Positions 1 through 9,797 of a stretch of DNA of 64,000 nt are shown in pieces. The notes below the pieces were generated by a model, which did no database searches, was not told the DNA's origin, and saw only the letters and a list, made by a program, of their open reading frames with translations. This DNA is from Lachnospiraceae bacterium (lineage in GTDB: Bacteria; Bacillota; Clostridia; Lachnospirales; Lachnospiraceae): positions 155,316-219,315 of the forward strand of contig JAGAYR010000016.1 in assembly GCA_017940415.1 (NCBI GenBank). The letters run 5' to 3'. The position numbers and the translations under genes are program-made. Positions within the stretch are counted from its first letter, which is position 1. Each line of letters opens with the position of its first letter.

Positions 1-1831
1 ATTCTTTCTCTCCGTTCATCTTAAGTCCCTCAAACCCGATCATGAACGGCATCGTAAACATTATCGGGAATGCATATCTTGCATGCTTCATAAAACAGGG
101 TCCTGCCATGCATACCAGAAGAGATATGAGTTGCAAGGCATACAAATGCACACAGCCTTTGCGCCTTCTGATGAGCAGGATCATGATCCAGGTCCACAGT
201 CCGGGGCTTTGAAGCATTCCGAAAAACGAGATCCTGTCTATATATCTGTAAGCAAAAATAAGCAGCTCATCCGCGCCTTCGAACAATCCCGTTCTGGGGA
301 ACAACTCACTGTCACCCTCGTACCTGACGGCTGTATCCGTTTCGGGATCAAACCATCCGTATACGCTGAGGAAAAATGATTCGAAATATGTTCCGGGATG
401 CTTGAAGAACATTCCCGTCCATGTCTTCATATATCCCAGGACAACGTCTTTTCCTGCGTTTGTATCATAGTATTGCTTTACGGGATCCGAGATGGTGGGA
501 TCGTAGCTTTCGATCATATCCCCGTAGTTTCCGAAAAGTGCATTAATGCTTTCAATCTCTTCGGAAGTAAGTTCATCCTCATACCTTGTCAGATACAGAG
601 CCGTCTGCTGCATGGGAATGGAAAGCATTTCCTTAAGTCCGTCACTTTCCGCATGAGTATAGGCTTTGATTCCCGATGATAATGCGGTATACATGCCCAT
701 GGGAAGTATGATCAGGACAAGTACCTTTTTTACGACCTCTTTGTTTGCACAATTCTTCAGTCCGTACACACACATTACAAGTCCGTTTACGAACACGATT
801 ATGCTTCCGTTATTCCTGCATGCGCATACCAGAAATGCAGCAAAGCATATCTTAAAGAACTTCTTTTTATCCGACAGGAACGCTTTTTCATCATCATAAA
901 ATGATATCGCGAGCAGGAAGTACAATATCACCGCAGCAATAAAGAACACATCTTTGATGGCTGTTGTAACTATGTTCGAATAGATCGGTGACAGTACATA
1001 TATTCCCAGTATAAGAGTAAGCAGGGGCGTCCTTGCCCCTCTTTTTTTCAATTCCTTAAGAGTAAGGGAAAGTGCGGATGCCAGCGCGATCTCCTGAAGA
1101 ATGATCCATCCAAACAAACCGAGATCGTAATTTCCGAATACCGCTTTGAAGAGCTTAAACCACACTCCGATCACTGCGGTAAGAACTATGGGATGATGCC
1201 CCGACCAGGGCATGTCGCCAGTATTCTGCATCATCTGCCCGATGAAATCCGCATTGTAATTTCCCGGGAAATTCAGGATCGTAACCGGAAGCCATAATAC
1301 GAAAAGGATCAAGATCACATTTCGAAACAGGTGCTCATCAAACACTCTGTCCATGATCTTCAATCCGTTATCAAAGGATGATACTTTCTTTAATCCGGCC
1401 TCAAAAAGTGCAAAGATAAGTCTGAAGATAACTCCGAATCCAAGGGAAGCCAGTACCGCTCTCAAAACGCTTGGGAATGTCACGAATACACCGGACAGAT
1501 TTCCGAATTCGGCAGCAGATCTTCCGAATACAACTATGAATCCAAGGATTGAGGGTAAGACGCATCCTTTCAAACACTTACCGATCTTTTCACGAACGAA
1601 ATAGATTGCGGCTCCGCACAGAAGTGAAGCTGCGATCATGTCAAACTGATAATCGCCAAGCATCGTAAAGATCCTGTGCTTAATAAAATCCTGACTCACT
1701 CTTCCGTAAGCCCAAAAGGGTAAACCTTCGGTAAAACGAAATGTAAGGGCAAATCCCGCCAAAAGCGCGGAAATAATAAACTCCACCGCATCCCGGGTCT
1801 TATTCTTTTGTCCCAAGACATTTTTATTCAA
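1..1831 (-). CDS. DUF6020-like polytopic membrane protein (3' end outside window)
   Basis: An uninterrupted minus-strand reading frame runs from a TTG codon at 1831 off the window's left edge, giving about 610 residues without a stop. It encodes many hydrophobic segments. An early extracytoplasmic loop contains the motifs NADFIGQM and GHHPI, which resemble DUF6020 membrane proteins of Lachnospiraceae glycan loci. The TTG start lies 4 nt after the stop of the upstream gene, with a weak GTGGGG ribosome site; the nearby ATG is out of frame. It is the last visible gene of a three-gene membrane-protein operon. A polymer-handling or GT-C glycosyltransferase role is inference; no enzymatic motif is certain. 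Confidence 0.7.
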   Translation of the reverse strand, partial: MNKNVLGQKNKTRDAVEFIISALLAGFALTFRFTEGLPFWAYGRVSQDFIKHRIFTMLGDYQFDMIAASLLCGAAIYFVREKIGKCLKGCVLPSILGFIVVFGRSAAEFGNLSGVFVTFPSVLRAVLASLGFGVIFRLIFALFEAGLKKVSSFDNGLKIMDRVFDEHLFRNVILILFVLWLPVTILNFPGNYNADFIGQMMQNTGDMPWSGHHPIVLTAVIGVWFKLFKAVFGNYDLGLFGWIILQEIALASALSLTLKELKKRGARTPLLTLILGIYVLSPIYSNIVTTAIKDVFFIAAVILYFLLAISFYDDEKAFLSDKKKFFKICFAAFLVCACRNNGSIIVFVNGLVMCVYGLKNCANKEVVKKVLVLIILPMGMYTALSSGIKAYTHAESDGLKEMLSIPMQQTALYLTRYEDELTSEEIESINALFGNYGDMIESYDPTISDPVKQYYDTNAGKDVVLGYMKTWTGMFFKHPGTYFESFFLSVYGWFDPETDTAVRYEGDSELFPRTGLFEGADELLIFAYRYIDRISFFGMLQSPGLWTWIMILLIRRRKGCVHLYALQLISLLVCMAGPCFMKHARYAFPIMFTMPFMIGFEGLKMNGEKE

Positions 1832-1835
1832 TACA

Positions 1836-3017
1836 TTAACCCCACATCATATATGAGACACCCATGCAGAGTCTTACGAAAAACAAAAGTCCGCACCAGG
1901 TATGATATGCAAGCACTGCTCCGCAGCCTGCCAGATATACTTTCTTAACTATGCTCTTACATGTTTTGAAGGACTTAAGATCATTTATCCACATGATAAG
2001 TGCGATTCCGAATATAAGAATTATCGTAAATGCATAGCCCCAGCTGAAATTCGCATCCATGTTTCTGGATCCTTTCTCGCTGAACAGGAAATACTCCATA
2101 TAACCTGTTCCGGCGCAGAGCCATGCAAAAAGTAAATATCTGTTCTTAAAGATCTCCTTTATGTGGAGAAGAAGCATCATAAGAGGAAATGCTATGGACA
2201 GGAAGCTTACAACGAGCAGATATCCGGTGTGAGCCGACATAGCTTTTCCCGGAGCTATCATGATTCCGTTTCCGCCTGCGCCAGCCCTGAAGAGCGCATT
2301 GTTTTGAAGTACCATTACCGCAAAAGAAGGAACAACTGAGGTGGCAAAAAACACAAGCTTACCGAAAGGTGCCCTCTTAGTGATCAGATCAACGATCAGA
2401 AAGATGAGCATCGCAGGAGTAACTGCCAGAAAGAAATTGGGCTTTGCCGCGGTTGTAAGTGTAAGGATACATGTGAAAAATAAATATGACTTGGTTGTCA
2501 GTTTACCTGCTATATCCTTTTCAATCCGCAGGTATACAAGGATAGTCCAAAGTCCCATCCACTTCATCATCAGATACGTAGAATTATGCCATATGGATGA
2601 AGCATGCATTCCCATGTATCTTCCGTCCGAAAGTCCCCTTATATAACAGGGCATGACAATGTTCAGAAGAAGTGCAAGTAGTATAGCAACATTCGAATCG
2701 ATCTTTTTATCGGATACTTCGATCAAAAGCTCCGCCGTAAAGAATACCGAAAGAGCCGCAAACAATCCCAGCAATATGGGAAGAAGTTCCAGTGTTCCCG
2801 CCTTGGAAAGCCCTATTATGATAAATGATATGAGGGAATAAATAAGTCCGTCATCTACCGCCAGACTGATATGAGCGGGGAGATCCGATTCATAAACAGC
2901 TCCTTCCGTCCAGCCCATAAACTTGTAATACAGGAAAACGCAGAGCGCGCAATACGTGACAAGCAGCACAGCAGCGGAGATCTTAAATACCGGGGGAGTT
3001 TTTTTCTTATCAGACAT
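1836..3017 (-). CDS. Polytopic membrane protein, paralogue of the upstream gene
   Basis: This 393-residue protein has about ten predicted membrane helices. It is clearly related to the product of the gene immediately upstream: both share an AKPNF/TKPSF segment followed by a hydrophobic stretch, and both end with similar aromatic/glycine-rich helices. The first extracytoplasmic loop contains SDLPAH, an acidic motif at the place where GT-C glycosyltransferases carry theirs. Its start overlaps the preceding gene by 8 nt, indicating translational coupling. I do not recognise a named family with certainty. A lipid-linked-sugar glycosyltransferase or polysaccharide-related function is inferred. Confidence 0.7.
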   Translation of the reverse strand: MSDKKKTPPVFKISAAVLLVTYCALCVFLYYKFMGWTEGAVYESDLPAHISLAVDDGLIYSLISFIIIGLSKAGTLELLPILLGLFAALSVFFTAELLIEVSDKKIDSNVAILLALLLNIVMPCYIRGLSDGRYMGMHASSIWHNSTYLMMKWMGLWTILVYLRIEKDIAGKLTTKSYLFFTCILTLTTAAKPNFFLAVTPAMLIFLIVDLITKRAPFGKLVFFATSVVPSFAVMVLQNNALFRAGAGGNGIMIAPGKAMSAHTGYLLVVSFLSIAFPLMMLLLHIKEIFKNRYLLFAWLCAGTGYMEYFLFSEKGSRNMDANFSWGYAFTIILIFGIALIMWINDLKSFKTCKSIVKKVYLAGCGAVLAYHTWCGLLFFVRLCMGVSYMMWG

Positions 3018-4221
3018 AGAAATATCCTCCGCCGTAAAGCATTACAAAAAATGCAAGCCCGCATCCCAAGTGCCATACAAACACACCCCATTCAAATGCA
3101 AGCATCCAGACAGGCTGTTTTTTCTTAACCGTATTTTCTATAAGGAGCATGAGGCCGGATACAAATACAAAGAATATTCCGTAGATATATCCCCATGCGA
3201 AATTGCAATGCTGAAGCCTGTCTCCCTTTTCGTAGAGACATAAGAATTCCAGAAATCCCGCCATCATGATTTCCCATGAAAGCAGGAAGATCTTGTTATC
3301 CTTAAATCTCTTGAAATTGAGCAGCATCATAACACCGGGGAATGCATTGGCCAGCATGATGGCAAGTACAATATTGTGCGTATATACTCCCCATGCTTTT
3401 CCGATGGCAAATCCGATACCGCCGTCATCACCCGCATGTGAATCCGATCCGAACACTCCGCCGAACTGGATAAGAAGCGTAATAAAGGTGGGGACGGCAG
3501 TTGCAAGAAGACAGAAGAATTCTTTGGTCTTCTTGCCCTTGGATATGATCAGCCTGACTATCATATGTACGGCCGCTGCCGATACGATAACCAACGTAAA
3601 GCTGGGTTTTGTGAGTGTGGCAAGAAGCAGGAATATTCCGAAAGTCACATATTCTTTGATGTCCACATGATCTTCGTAATAGGTAAGAATATGTGCAAAG
3701 AGGAAAAATGCAACTATCGCAAATCCCCTTGCAGCCAGATATGTCTGGTTATAGTAAGGGTTTGCGCTGTAAACGCCGAGATTTCTGAGAGTCATTCCCG
3801 GCAGGTAAATTCCCTTGGGAGGATAGAGCATCGATACAAAAAACAAAGCGTAAGTCGCCAGAAGGATAAACTCCTCATAAGCCGTTTTGTTTTTATTCTT
3901 ATCGGGTACAAGGGGGCTTAAGTATTTGAGCATGAAAAATGAAAGCACCGCAGGCGATACGGAATTAAGAACGGTTGCGGAAAGGGCCGCCCCCATCTTA
4001 ACTCCTGCAAACAGAGCAAAGAATTTACCCAGCATGAAATATACGGGATAGGGAAAATCAAATCCGCTGTCGATTCCCTGCATTTCCAGAAGATAAGCAT
4101 CCACATCGGATCCGTAGACCAGATACTCGGTATGAAATGCCTGATTTCTGAACAACACAAAGAGAAGGTATGTATATGATGCGAGAAGAAGAATATATAC
4201 TATCTTCGTTACTTTTTTCAA
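3010..4221 (-). CDS. Polytopic membrane protein, first gene of three-gene membrane operon
   Basis: The protein has about 403 residues and roughly ten hydrophobic helices, with an acidic first-loop motif YGSDVDAYL. It is a tandem paralogue of the next gene. I place the start at the TTG at 4221 (protein LKKVTKIV...) because a perfect GGAGG lies 9 nt upstream; the in-frame ATG at 4248 has no ribosome site and sits inside the likely leader. An extended -10 promoter (TGGTATAAT) lies just upstream. The GT-C-like topology suggests sugar transfer from a lipid donor, but this is inference only. Confidence 0.7.
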   Translation of the reverse strand: MKKVTKIVYILLLASYTYLLFVLFRNQAFHTEYLVYGSDVDAYLLEMQGIDSGFDFPYPVYFMLGKFFALFAGVKMGAALSATVLNSVSPAVLSFFMLKYLSPLVPDKNKNKTAYEEFILLATYALFFVSMLYPPKGIYLPGMTLRNLGVYSANPYYNQTYLAARGFAIVAFFLFAHILTYYEDHVDIKEYVTFGIFLLLATLTKPSFTLVIVSAAAVHMIVRLIISKGKKTKEFFCLLATAVPTFITLLIQFGGVFGSDSHAGDDGGIGFAIGKAWGVYTHNIVLAIMLANAFPGVMMLLNFKRFKDNKIFLLSWEIMMAGFLEFLCLYEKGDRLQHCNFAWGYIYGIFFVFVSGLMLLIENTVKKKQPVWMLAFEWGVFVWHLGCGLAFFVMLYGGGYFYV

Positions 4222-4251
4222 AGCCTTAATCCTCCAAAAACATATCAAATA

Positions 4252-4260
4252 ATTATACCA
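4252..4260 (-). promoter_or_regulatory. Extended -10 promoter of membrane-protein operon
   Basis: On the minus strand the sequence TGGTATAAT forms an extended -10 element about 30 nt upstream of the TTG start at 4221. The -35 region is just a T-run, shared with the terminator of the neighbouring operon, so the extended TG probably compensates. Confidence 0.55.
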
Positions 4261-4273
4261 TACGGGAAATTAT

Positions 4274-4301
4274 TAAAAAAGCGAGGCCGCATGGCCCCGC
4301 C
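4274..4301 (-). terminator. Rho-independent terminator of the trkA-MATE operon
   Basis: On the minus strand a GC-rich stem (GCGGGGCC/GGCCTCGC, GCAT-type loop, one mismatch) is followed directly by TTTTTT. It lies about 20 nt downstream of the MATE stop codon and abuts the promoter of the next operon. Confidence 0.8.
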
Positions 4302-4321
4302 TGATAATTCCGCCTTTTTGG

Positions 4322-5737
4322 TCAGATATATTCGTTTGTTCTTGAATACTCTTCATATTTATCGTCCTGCTCGGTATGTTTGTCTTCTTTGGGAAGATTT
4401 GAGAAGAATTTCATCAAAAACGGAATGGATATAAGCGCAGACAGGATATCGGCGCACATCTGTGAACACTGGATTCCCAAAAATCCCATAAACAAAGGCA
4501 ATATAACCAGAAGAGGAATATAGCATAGTCCCGATCTGAGCATCGACAGTATCGATGCCTTCTTAGCCTCTCCTATACTCTGGAACAGCATGTTTCCCAC
4601 TACAGAGATCGGCTGCACCACCACCGCGATGCACATAAATCTCAGTGCGGGTATTCCGTAATAAACGACCATGTCGTCATCTCTGAACACCCTGATTATG
4701 TCCGCAGAGAAAACAAAACCAAGAACCGCAAGGCAGGTCATAAGAATGGTTCCGGCTCTCCAAGTTGCAAAGCAGGCTTCCCTTACTCTTTTATACTTTT
4801 TGGAACCGTAATTAAACGCGGAAACAGGCTGGAATCCCTGGCCGATACCGATCATGGTACTTCCTATAAACATCAGCACTCTTCCGTCTATGGTCATTGC
4901 GGCGATCGCAGCATCTCCGTAGGGTTTGGAGCATGCGTTGAGCACCATAGTGGACAAGGTTGCACAAAGCTGTCTGAGAAGTGAGGGAAACCCGGTCTTG
5001 ATGATCTCAAAGACTCTCACTGCGATCTCTTTTGCAGGAAGCTTCAGATACGCCGGATTTATGGAGCTGATAGCCCTGTGTGACAGGAACATGTACAGAA
5101 GGATGCACAGACTGACTATCTGGGATACCATTGTCGCAATTGCCGCTCCTCTTATTCCCAGTCCGTAATTAAACATAAGTATGGGATCCAACGCCATATT
5201 GAGTACGCCGCCCGATACCAGCCCGAACATGGCAAAAAACGCTCTGCCCTCATATCTGAGTACATTGTTAAGGACACAGCTTACTGCCAGAACCGGACCC
5301 GATATCAGAATATAAGTCGCATAGATCTTGGCATAGGGGAAAATAGTAGGAGTCGCCATCGAATTAATAAGTGCATCCAGACAGATGAATCCCAACAGAG
5401 TAAGAAAGATGCCGGATAAAAGCGATGCGGTGATTCCCAAAGTCAGGGTCTTATCCGCTTCATCTTTTTTACCGGCAGCAAGAAGTCTTGCTATTTTGGA
5501 ACCGCTCCCCTGACCATACATAAATCCGAAGGCCTGGAAAACGGATTGAACACTCATTACAATTCCGATGGCCGCGCTGGCACTTGTATTGATCTTACCT
5601 ACAAAATAAGCATCAACCAGGTTATATACCATGGTGATCAGCATGCTTATGACCGTGGGTACCGCCAGGGTAAATACCAGCTTTCCCGGCGGCGTAAGTA
5701 TCATCTTTTTATATTGTTTAGCTTCGTCATCGTTCAC
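4322..5737 (-). CDS. MATE family efflux transporter
   Basis: This 471-residue, 12-helix protein begins with the typical MATE N-terminus (LVFTLAVPTVISMLITMVYNLVDAYFVGKI region) and has the internal repeat expected of the family. MATE proteins export cationic compounds or other small molecules using Na+ or H+ gradients. Its ATG overlaps the ptsI stop by 4 nt (ATGA), so it is translationally coupled as the last gene of trkA-trkH-fruK-ptsI-MATE. A terminator follows. The exported substrate cannot be read from the sequence. Confidence 0.9.
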   Translation of the reverse strand: MNDDEAKQYKKMILTPPGKLVFTLAVPTVISMLITMVYNLVDAYFVGKINTSASAAIGIVMSVQSVFQAFGFMYGQGSGSKIARLLAAGKKDEADKTLTLGITASLLSGIFLTLLGFICLDALINSMATPTIFPYAKIYATYILISGPVLAVSCVLNNVLRYEGRAFFAMFGLVSGGVLNMALDPILMFNYGLGIRGAAIATMVSQIVSLCILLYMFLSHRAISSINPAYLKLPAKEIAVRVFEIIKTGFPSLLRQLCATLSTMVLNACSKPYGDAAIAAMTIDGRVLMFIGSTMIGIGQGFQPVSAFNYGSKKYKRVREACFATWRAGTILMTCLAVLGFVFSADIIRVFRDDDMVVYYGIPALRFMCIAVVVQPISVVGNMLFQSIGEAKKASILSMLRSGLCYIPLLVILPLFMGFLGIQCSQMCADILSALISIPFLMKFFSNLPKEDKHTEQDDKYEEYSRTNEYI

Positions 5738-7425
5738 TTCAAAATCTCTTTTATCTTCTCCACGGTATCGGCTTCCAGCACAAGAGATGTTAAACTTCTG
5801 CAGCTGGACATGGTCAGGCCGCGAACAGCTCGTTTTATCTCTTCCACTTTGTAAGGAGATACGCTAAGGTTCTTTACTCCAAGCCCTAAGAATACGGGGA
5901 GCATGCAGGTATCTGATGCTGCTTCTCCGCAGACCGTAACAGGTATTCCAACAGAGATGGCCGCATCACATATCTGCTTCACAGCCCTGATAACCGCAGG
6001 CTGATATATGCTCACATAACCTGCCATTGCGGGGTTTCCTCTGTCGGCACACATTATGTACTGGGACAGATCGTTGGTTCCTATCGAAAAGAAATCGACT
6101 TCCCTGGCCAACTCACGGGCACACATAACAGCGGCAGGAGTCTCCATCATGCACCCCAGCTTTATATCCTCGCGATAGGATAAGCCGTGCTTGCCCAGTT
6201 CATATCTGCATCCTTCTATAAGATGCCTTGCTTCGATAACTTCGGAAAGTGAAGTTACCATGGGTATCATGATATCTATCTTTCTGCCCTTTGATGCTTT
6301 AAGGATTGCCCTGGCCTGGATCATAAAACTGTCGGGATCAAGAAGGCTTCTTCTTATACCCCTTAAGCCCAGTGCAGGATTATCCGTATGACTTTCGCTT
6401 TCCAATAGTGCATCCGGCCCCTTGTCGCCGCCCACGTCCATGGTTCTGATAACAACATCCTTGCCGGCAAAAGAATCCGCTATGCGCGCATATATCTCTT
6501 CCTGTTCATTTTCGGGATAATTTAAACCGCCGCTCATAAACAGGAACTCCGTTCTTACAAGACCTGCTCCGTCGGAATATGCTGCCTCCTCCGGAACGTC
6601 CCCGGAACTGATATTGCACAATACTCCTATCTGAGTTCCGTCCTTGGTCTTTACGGGTTCAGAAACAATTCCCTTAGTCTCTTTAGGCTTCTTTATCACA
6701 GGAACAGCCTTGCCGGAATACATGGCTTTTTCCTCGGAAGTGGGATCTATTATAACGATTCCGTTTCTTCCGTCCACAATGCATTCTTTATTATCCGATA
6801 CATCTTCGGAAGTGTAAGGAACTCCGAATACCGCAACGATCCCCATGGATCTGAGGATTACGGCAGCATGCGAAGCCCCGCTTCCCCCGCGCATTACGAC
6901 AGCTTTTACATTCTCTGCCTTACAGCTTACTATCTGTGCCGCAGAAAGCCTGTCTGCAAATATGACATCTCCGTCAGATTCCGCAACATTCTCCTGAGCC
7001 CCGGTTACCTCACCGCCCATAAGAGACATAATCCCGTTTTTTACTTCCTCAAGATCTTCGTTTCTGGCAGCAACCGTCTCATCGCCTGAAGCATTCAGCA
7101 TATCAGAATATTTCTTACACGCTTCTTCCAGTGCTTCATCGGCAAACATTCCGGAATCGATCAGTTCCAGAACATCATCGGACAAAACAGGATCTCTGGA
7201 TATCATGATCTGAGCGGATATGATATCCGAGCCCTCTTTGCTGGAACTTTCGGAAGCCACTTTTTTCATTGAACTTTCGAATTCCAAAAGAGCATCAAAA
7301 AAACGCATCCTCTCGAAGTCCGCGTCAGCCTTCTCCCGCTTTGCTTCGCCGGAGCCTGACGCAAACCTCTCACGGATACGTCCTATTACGATTCCATCAT
7401 TAATGGGTAATCCTTTATACTTCAT
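5734..7425 (-). CDS. ptsI: Phosphoenolpyruvate-protein phosphotransferase (PTS enzyme I)
   Basis: This 563-residue protein has full enzyme I architecture. The phospho-histidine motif GASHAAV is near residue 186, the PEP-binding segments LVRTEFLFM and VIRTMDVGGDKG lie near 289-336, then come METPAA, FSIGTNDLSQY and a C-terminal CGEAASD. It phosphorylates HPr from PEP as the first step of PTS sugar uptake, in the cytoplasm. The N-terminal helical domain is somewhat divergent. It overlaps fruK by 11 nt upstream and the MATE gene by 4 nt downstream. No HPr or enzyme II gene is in the window, so partners must lie elsewhere. Confidence 0.93.
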   Translation of the reverse strand: MKYKGLPINDGIVIGRIRERFASGSGEAKREKADADFERMRFFDALLEFESSMKKVASESSSKEGSDIISAQIMISRDPVLSDDVLELIDSGMFADEALEEACKKYSDMLNASGDETVAARNEDLEEVKNGIMSLMGGEVTGAQENVAESDGDVIFADRLSAAQIVSCKAENVKAVVMRGGSGASHAAVILRSMGIVAVFGVPYTSEDVSDNKECIVDGRNGIVIIDPTSEEKAMYSGKAVPVIKKPKETKGIVSEPVKTKDGTQIGVLCNISSGDVPEEAAYSDGAGLVRTEFLFMSGGLNYPENEQEEIYARIADSFAGKDVVIRTMDVGGDKGPDALLESESHTDNPALGLRGIRRSLLDPDSFMIQARAILKASKGRKIDIMIPMVTSLSEVIEARHLIEGCRYELGKHGLSYREDIKLGCMMETPAAVMCARELAREVDFFSIGTNDLSQYIMCADRGNPAMAGYVSIYQPAVIRAVKQICDAAISVGIPVTVCGEAASDTCMLPVFLGLGVKNLSVSPYKVEEIKRAVRGLTMSSCRSLTSLVLEADTVEKIKEILK

Positions 7426-8350
7426 CGAATACCTTCATTATCTCTTCATACTCGGGAAGCTTACCTTCGAATACGGCTGCACTTCCGGCAGCAACACCGA
7501 GTTTAAGAGCATATCCCGGATCATGTTCATCGAGGAATCCCTTGATAAATCCGGCGGTCATCGAATCTCCCGCACCGAATGCACCGAGTGCTTTTCCGGC
7601 AGGAGCCTTGCACTTATGAACTTCACCGTTTTTATCAAGAAGGAGCGCGCCGTCCGCCCCCATAGATACTATAACATTCTCCGCGCCTTCTTTGTGAAGT
7701 TTTTCTGCTTCTTTGGTGATATCTTCGATACTCTTAAGTTCTTTTCCGGAAGCCTGGCAAAGTTCTTCGAGATTGGGTTTGATAAGGAAAGGTTTATACT
7801 TCAGGGCTTTCCCCAGCCTGTCACCCGTCATATCTACAACAACCTTAACGCCTTCGGGAACAGCTTTCAGGATTCTCTCCAGAGTATCTTCAGGTGACTT
7901 GGCAGGCATGCTTCCGGCAATAACAAGAAAATCCTCATCGGTCAGTTTCTCTATTTTCTCGCAGAGTTCGTCAACAGACTCATCCTCAACAAGAGGTCCT
8001 GCCGCATTAAGCTCGGTCTCTTCATATCCGCGCTCTGCTGCATCATCAAAGGGAGTTCTTATCTTAACATTGATACGGCTGATACCGTTCTTATAAGGAA
8101 GCATAATGAAACCTGTGCGGATTCCGATGCTTCTTAAGGTTCCTTCTATCTCATCTCCCGTTGCTCCGGCAATGAATCCAAGAGCTCTGGTGGGAACATC
8201 CAGATTCTTGAGGACAACGGATACATTGATACCCTTACCGCCCGCACGGAGTTCTTCCCTGTCGGATCTGTTTGTTCCGCCCTTTTTAAGGTATGCGGAA
8301 GGATACATTACATAATCAAGTGACGGGTTCAAAGTAAGAGTATAGACCAT
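7415..8350 (-). CDS. fruK: 1-phosphofructokinase (PfkB family)
   Basis: At 311 residues this is the usual FruK length. The N-terminus TLTLNPSLDYVMY is typical of FruK/LacC, GGKGINVS is the sugar-binding motif, and AFGAGDSMTAGF near 257-268 is the PfkB C-terminal signature with the catalytic Asp. It converts fructose-1-phosphate to fructose-1,6-bisphosphate. It lies 1 nt after trkH and overlaps ptsI. In many Firmicutes fruK sits with a fructose PTS enzyme II, which is absent here. Tagatose-6-phosphate kinase is the main alternative within the family. Confidence 0.85.
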   Translation of the reverse strand: MVYTLTLNPSLDYVMYPSAYLKKGGTNRSDREELRAGGKGINVSVVLKNLDVPTRALGFIAGATGDEIEGTLRSIGIRTGFIMLPYKNGISRINVKIRTPFDDAAERGYEETELNAAGPLVEDESVDELCEKIEKLTDEDFLVIAGSMPAKSPEDTLERILKAVPEGVKVVVDMTGDRLGKALKYKPFLIKPNLEELCQASGKELKSIEDITKEAEKLHKEGAENVIVSMGADGALLLDKNGEVHKCKAPAGKALGAFGAGDSMTAGFIKGFLDEHDPGYALKLGVAAGSAAVFEGKLPEYEEIMKVFDEV

Positions 8351-8351
8351 T

Positions 8352-9797
8352 TTATTTCCTCCTTGGTTTCAACATGCTGAAGAACAGAAGCATAGGGAAC
8401 AGCTCAAGTCTTCCCGCAAGCATGTCGAAGATCAGTATTATCTTGGAATATGCAGAGAAAAATCCGTAGTTACATGTGGGGCCTACCAGTGAAAGTCCGG
8501 GACCGATATTGTTGATGGTCGCCGCTACCGCGGTAAATCCCGTGGTAAAGTCATAATTCTCAATACTGACGAATAAAAGTGATATGAAAAATATCACAAA
8601 ATAGATCGAGATGAATACATTGGTGGAACGGATAACCGATTCCTTAACAGTATTGCCGTCCATTCTCAGAAGCTTAACTTCCCTGGGATGTCTTAACACA
8701 GAGAGTTCCTTGGCAAACTGCTTCATGAGCAGAACGATCCTGTATACCTTAACACCGCCCGCGGTAGATCCCGAACAGCCGCCTATCATCATAAGGATGA
8801 GAAGTATCGTTCTGGACAGTTCCGGCCACAAATCGAAATCTGCTGTCGAATATCCGGTGGTTGTCATGATGGAAGCCACCTGGAAGAAAGCATGACGGAG
8901 TGATTCACCGGCACTCTGATAAAGATGGCTGATGTTGATCGCGATGATAACGGTGGAAGTAAATACAATGGCAAGATAGTATTTGACTTCCTCGATATGA
9001 AAAGCTTCCTTGATCTTGCGGGATATTATAAAGAAATAAAAAGTATAGTTAATTCCGCTGGCTGCCATAAATACGGCAATTATCATCTGCTGCGCCGCAG
9101 TATATGTTCCGCATGATTCATTAACCAGTCCGAAGCCTCCGGTTCCGACGGTTCCGAAAGTAAGAAGAGCCGACGAATACAGATCCATTCCGGAAATAAG
9201 AAGAGCGATCATCTCGGCAATGGTGATACCGAAATACATGCTGTACATAAGCCTTGCGGTATCACGCACATGAGGAACGATTCTCTCTACGGAAGGTCCG
9301 GTGGACTCCGCTCTCATCAGGTTCATATCGGAAGTTCCCAGCATGGGGAGAACCGCCATCATGAACATGAAGATTCCCATACCGCCGATCCAGTGCATAA
9401 AGCTTCTCCAGAACATTCCGGATCTGCTTAGGGCAGTAACATCGGAAAGAATACTTGCTCCGGTGGTGGTAAAACCTGAAACTGTTTCAAACAGAGCATC
9501 CACATAATTAGGAATGTCACCGCTGAGCATAAGAGGGATGGCTCCGAAAATGGAAAGCACCACCCAGCAAAGGGCTACTATGATATATCCTTCTTTAAGA
9601 GAAAGATTTTTTCCGGGTTTGATCCTGGCAAGGGGAATTCCGGGGATAAGGCAGATACCGATGGTCAGAAGGTACCACATCCAGTTACCGTCCCTGTAGA
9701 TCAGAGAAACAAACATGGGAAGGAGAAGAAATGCCCCTTCAAAGATCAGGAGTATTCCCACAATATAAAGGACTATCGAATTCTTTTTCATGATCAC
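8352..9797 (-). CDS. trkH: TrkH-type potassium uptake channel subunit
   Basis: The 481-residue polytopic membrane protein has the repeated TrkH/KtrB pore pattern, with selectivity-filter segments such as TGASI, GTVGTGGFG, TTTGYSTAD and NNIGPGLS, and the signature MHWIGGMGIFMF. It forms the K+-translocating subunit gated by TrkA. I use the GTG at 9797 because AAGGAG lies 8 nt upstream; an in-frame ATG two codons later is possible. It overlaps the trkA stop by 4 nt. Confidence 0.92.
   Translation of the reverse strand: MIMKKNSIVLYIVGILLIFEGAFLLLPMFVSLIYRDGNWMWYLLTIGICLIPGIPLARIKPGKNLSLKEGYIIVALCWVVLSIFGAIPLMLSGDIPNYVDALFETVSGFTTTGASILSDVTALSRSGMFWRSFMHWIGGMGIFMFMMAVLPMLGTSDMNLMRAESTGPSVERIVPHVRDTARLMYSMYFGITIAEMIALLISGMDLYSSALLTFGTVGTGGFGLVNESCGTYTAAQQMIIAVFMAASGINYTFYFFIISRKIKEAFHIEEVKYYLAIVFTSTVIIAINISHLYQSAGESLRHAFFQVASIMTTTGYSTADFDLWPELSRTILLILMMIGGCSGSTAGGVKVYRIVLLMKQFAKELSVLRHPREVKLLRMDGNTVKESVIRSTNVFISIYFVIFFISLLFVSIENYDFTTGFTAVAATINNIGPGLSLVGPTCNYGFFSAYSKIILIFDMLAGRLELFPMLLFFSMLKPRRK

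Noticed and set aside
83-1604. Several plus-strand open frames in the first 1.6 kb
   Set aside because: They lie opposite one long minus-strand membrane protein frame that continues without a stop and has clear hydrophobic periodicity; the plus-strand frames lack ribosome sites and family likeness.
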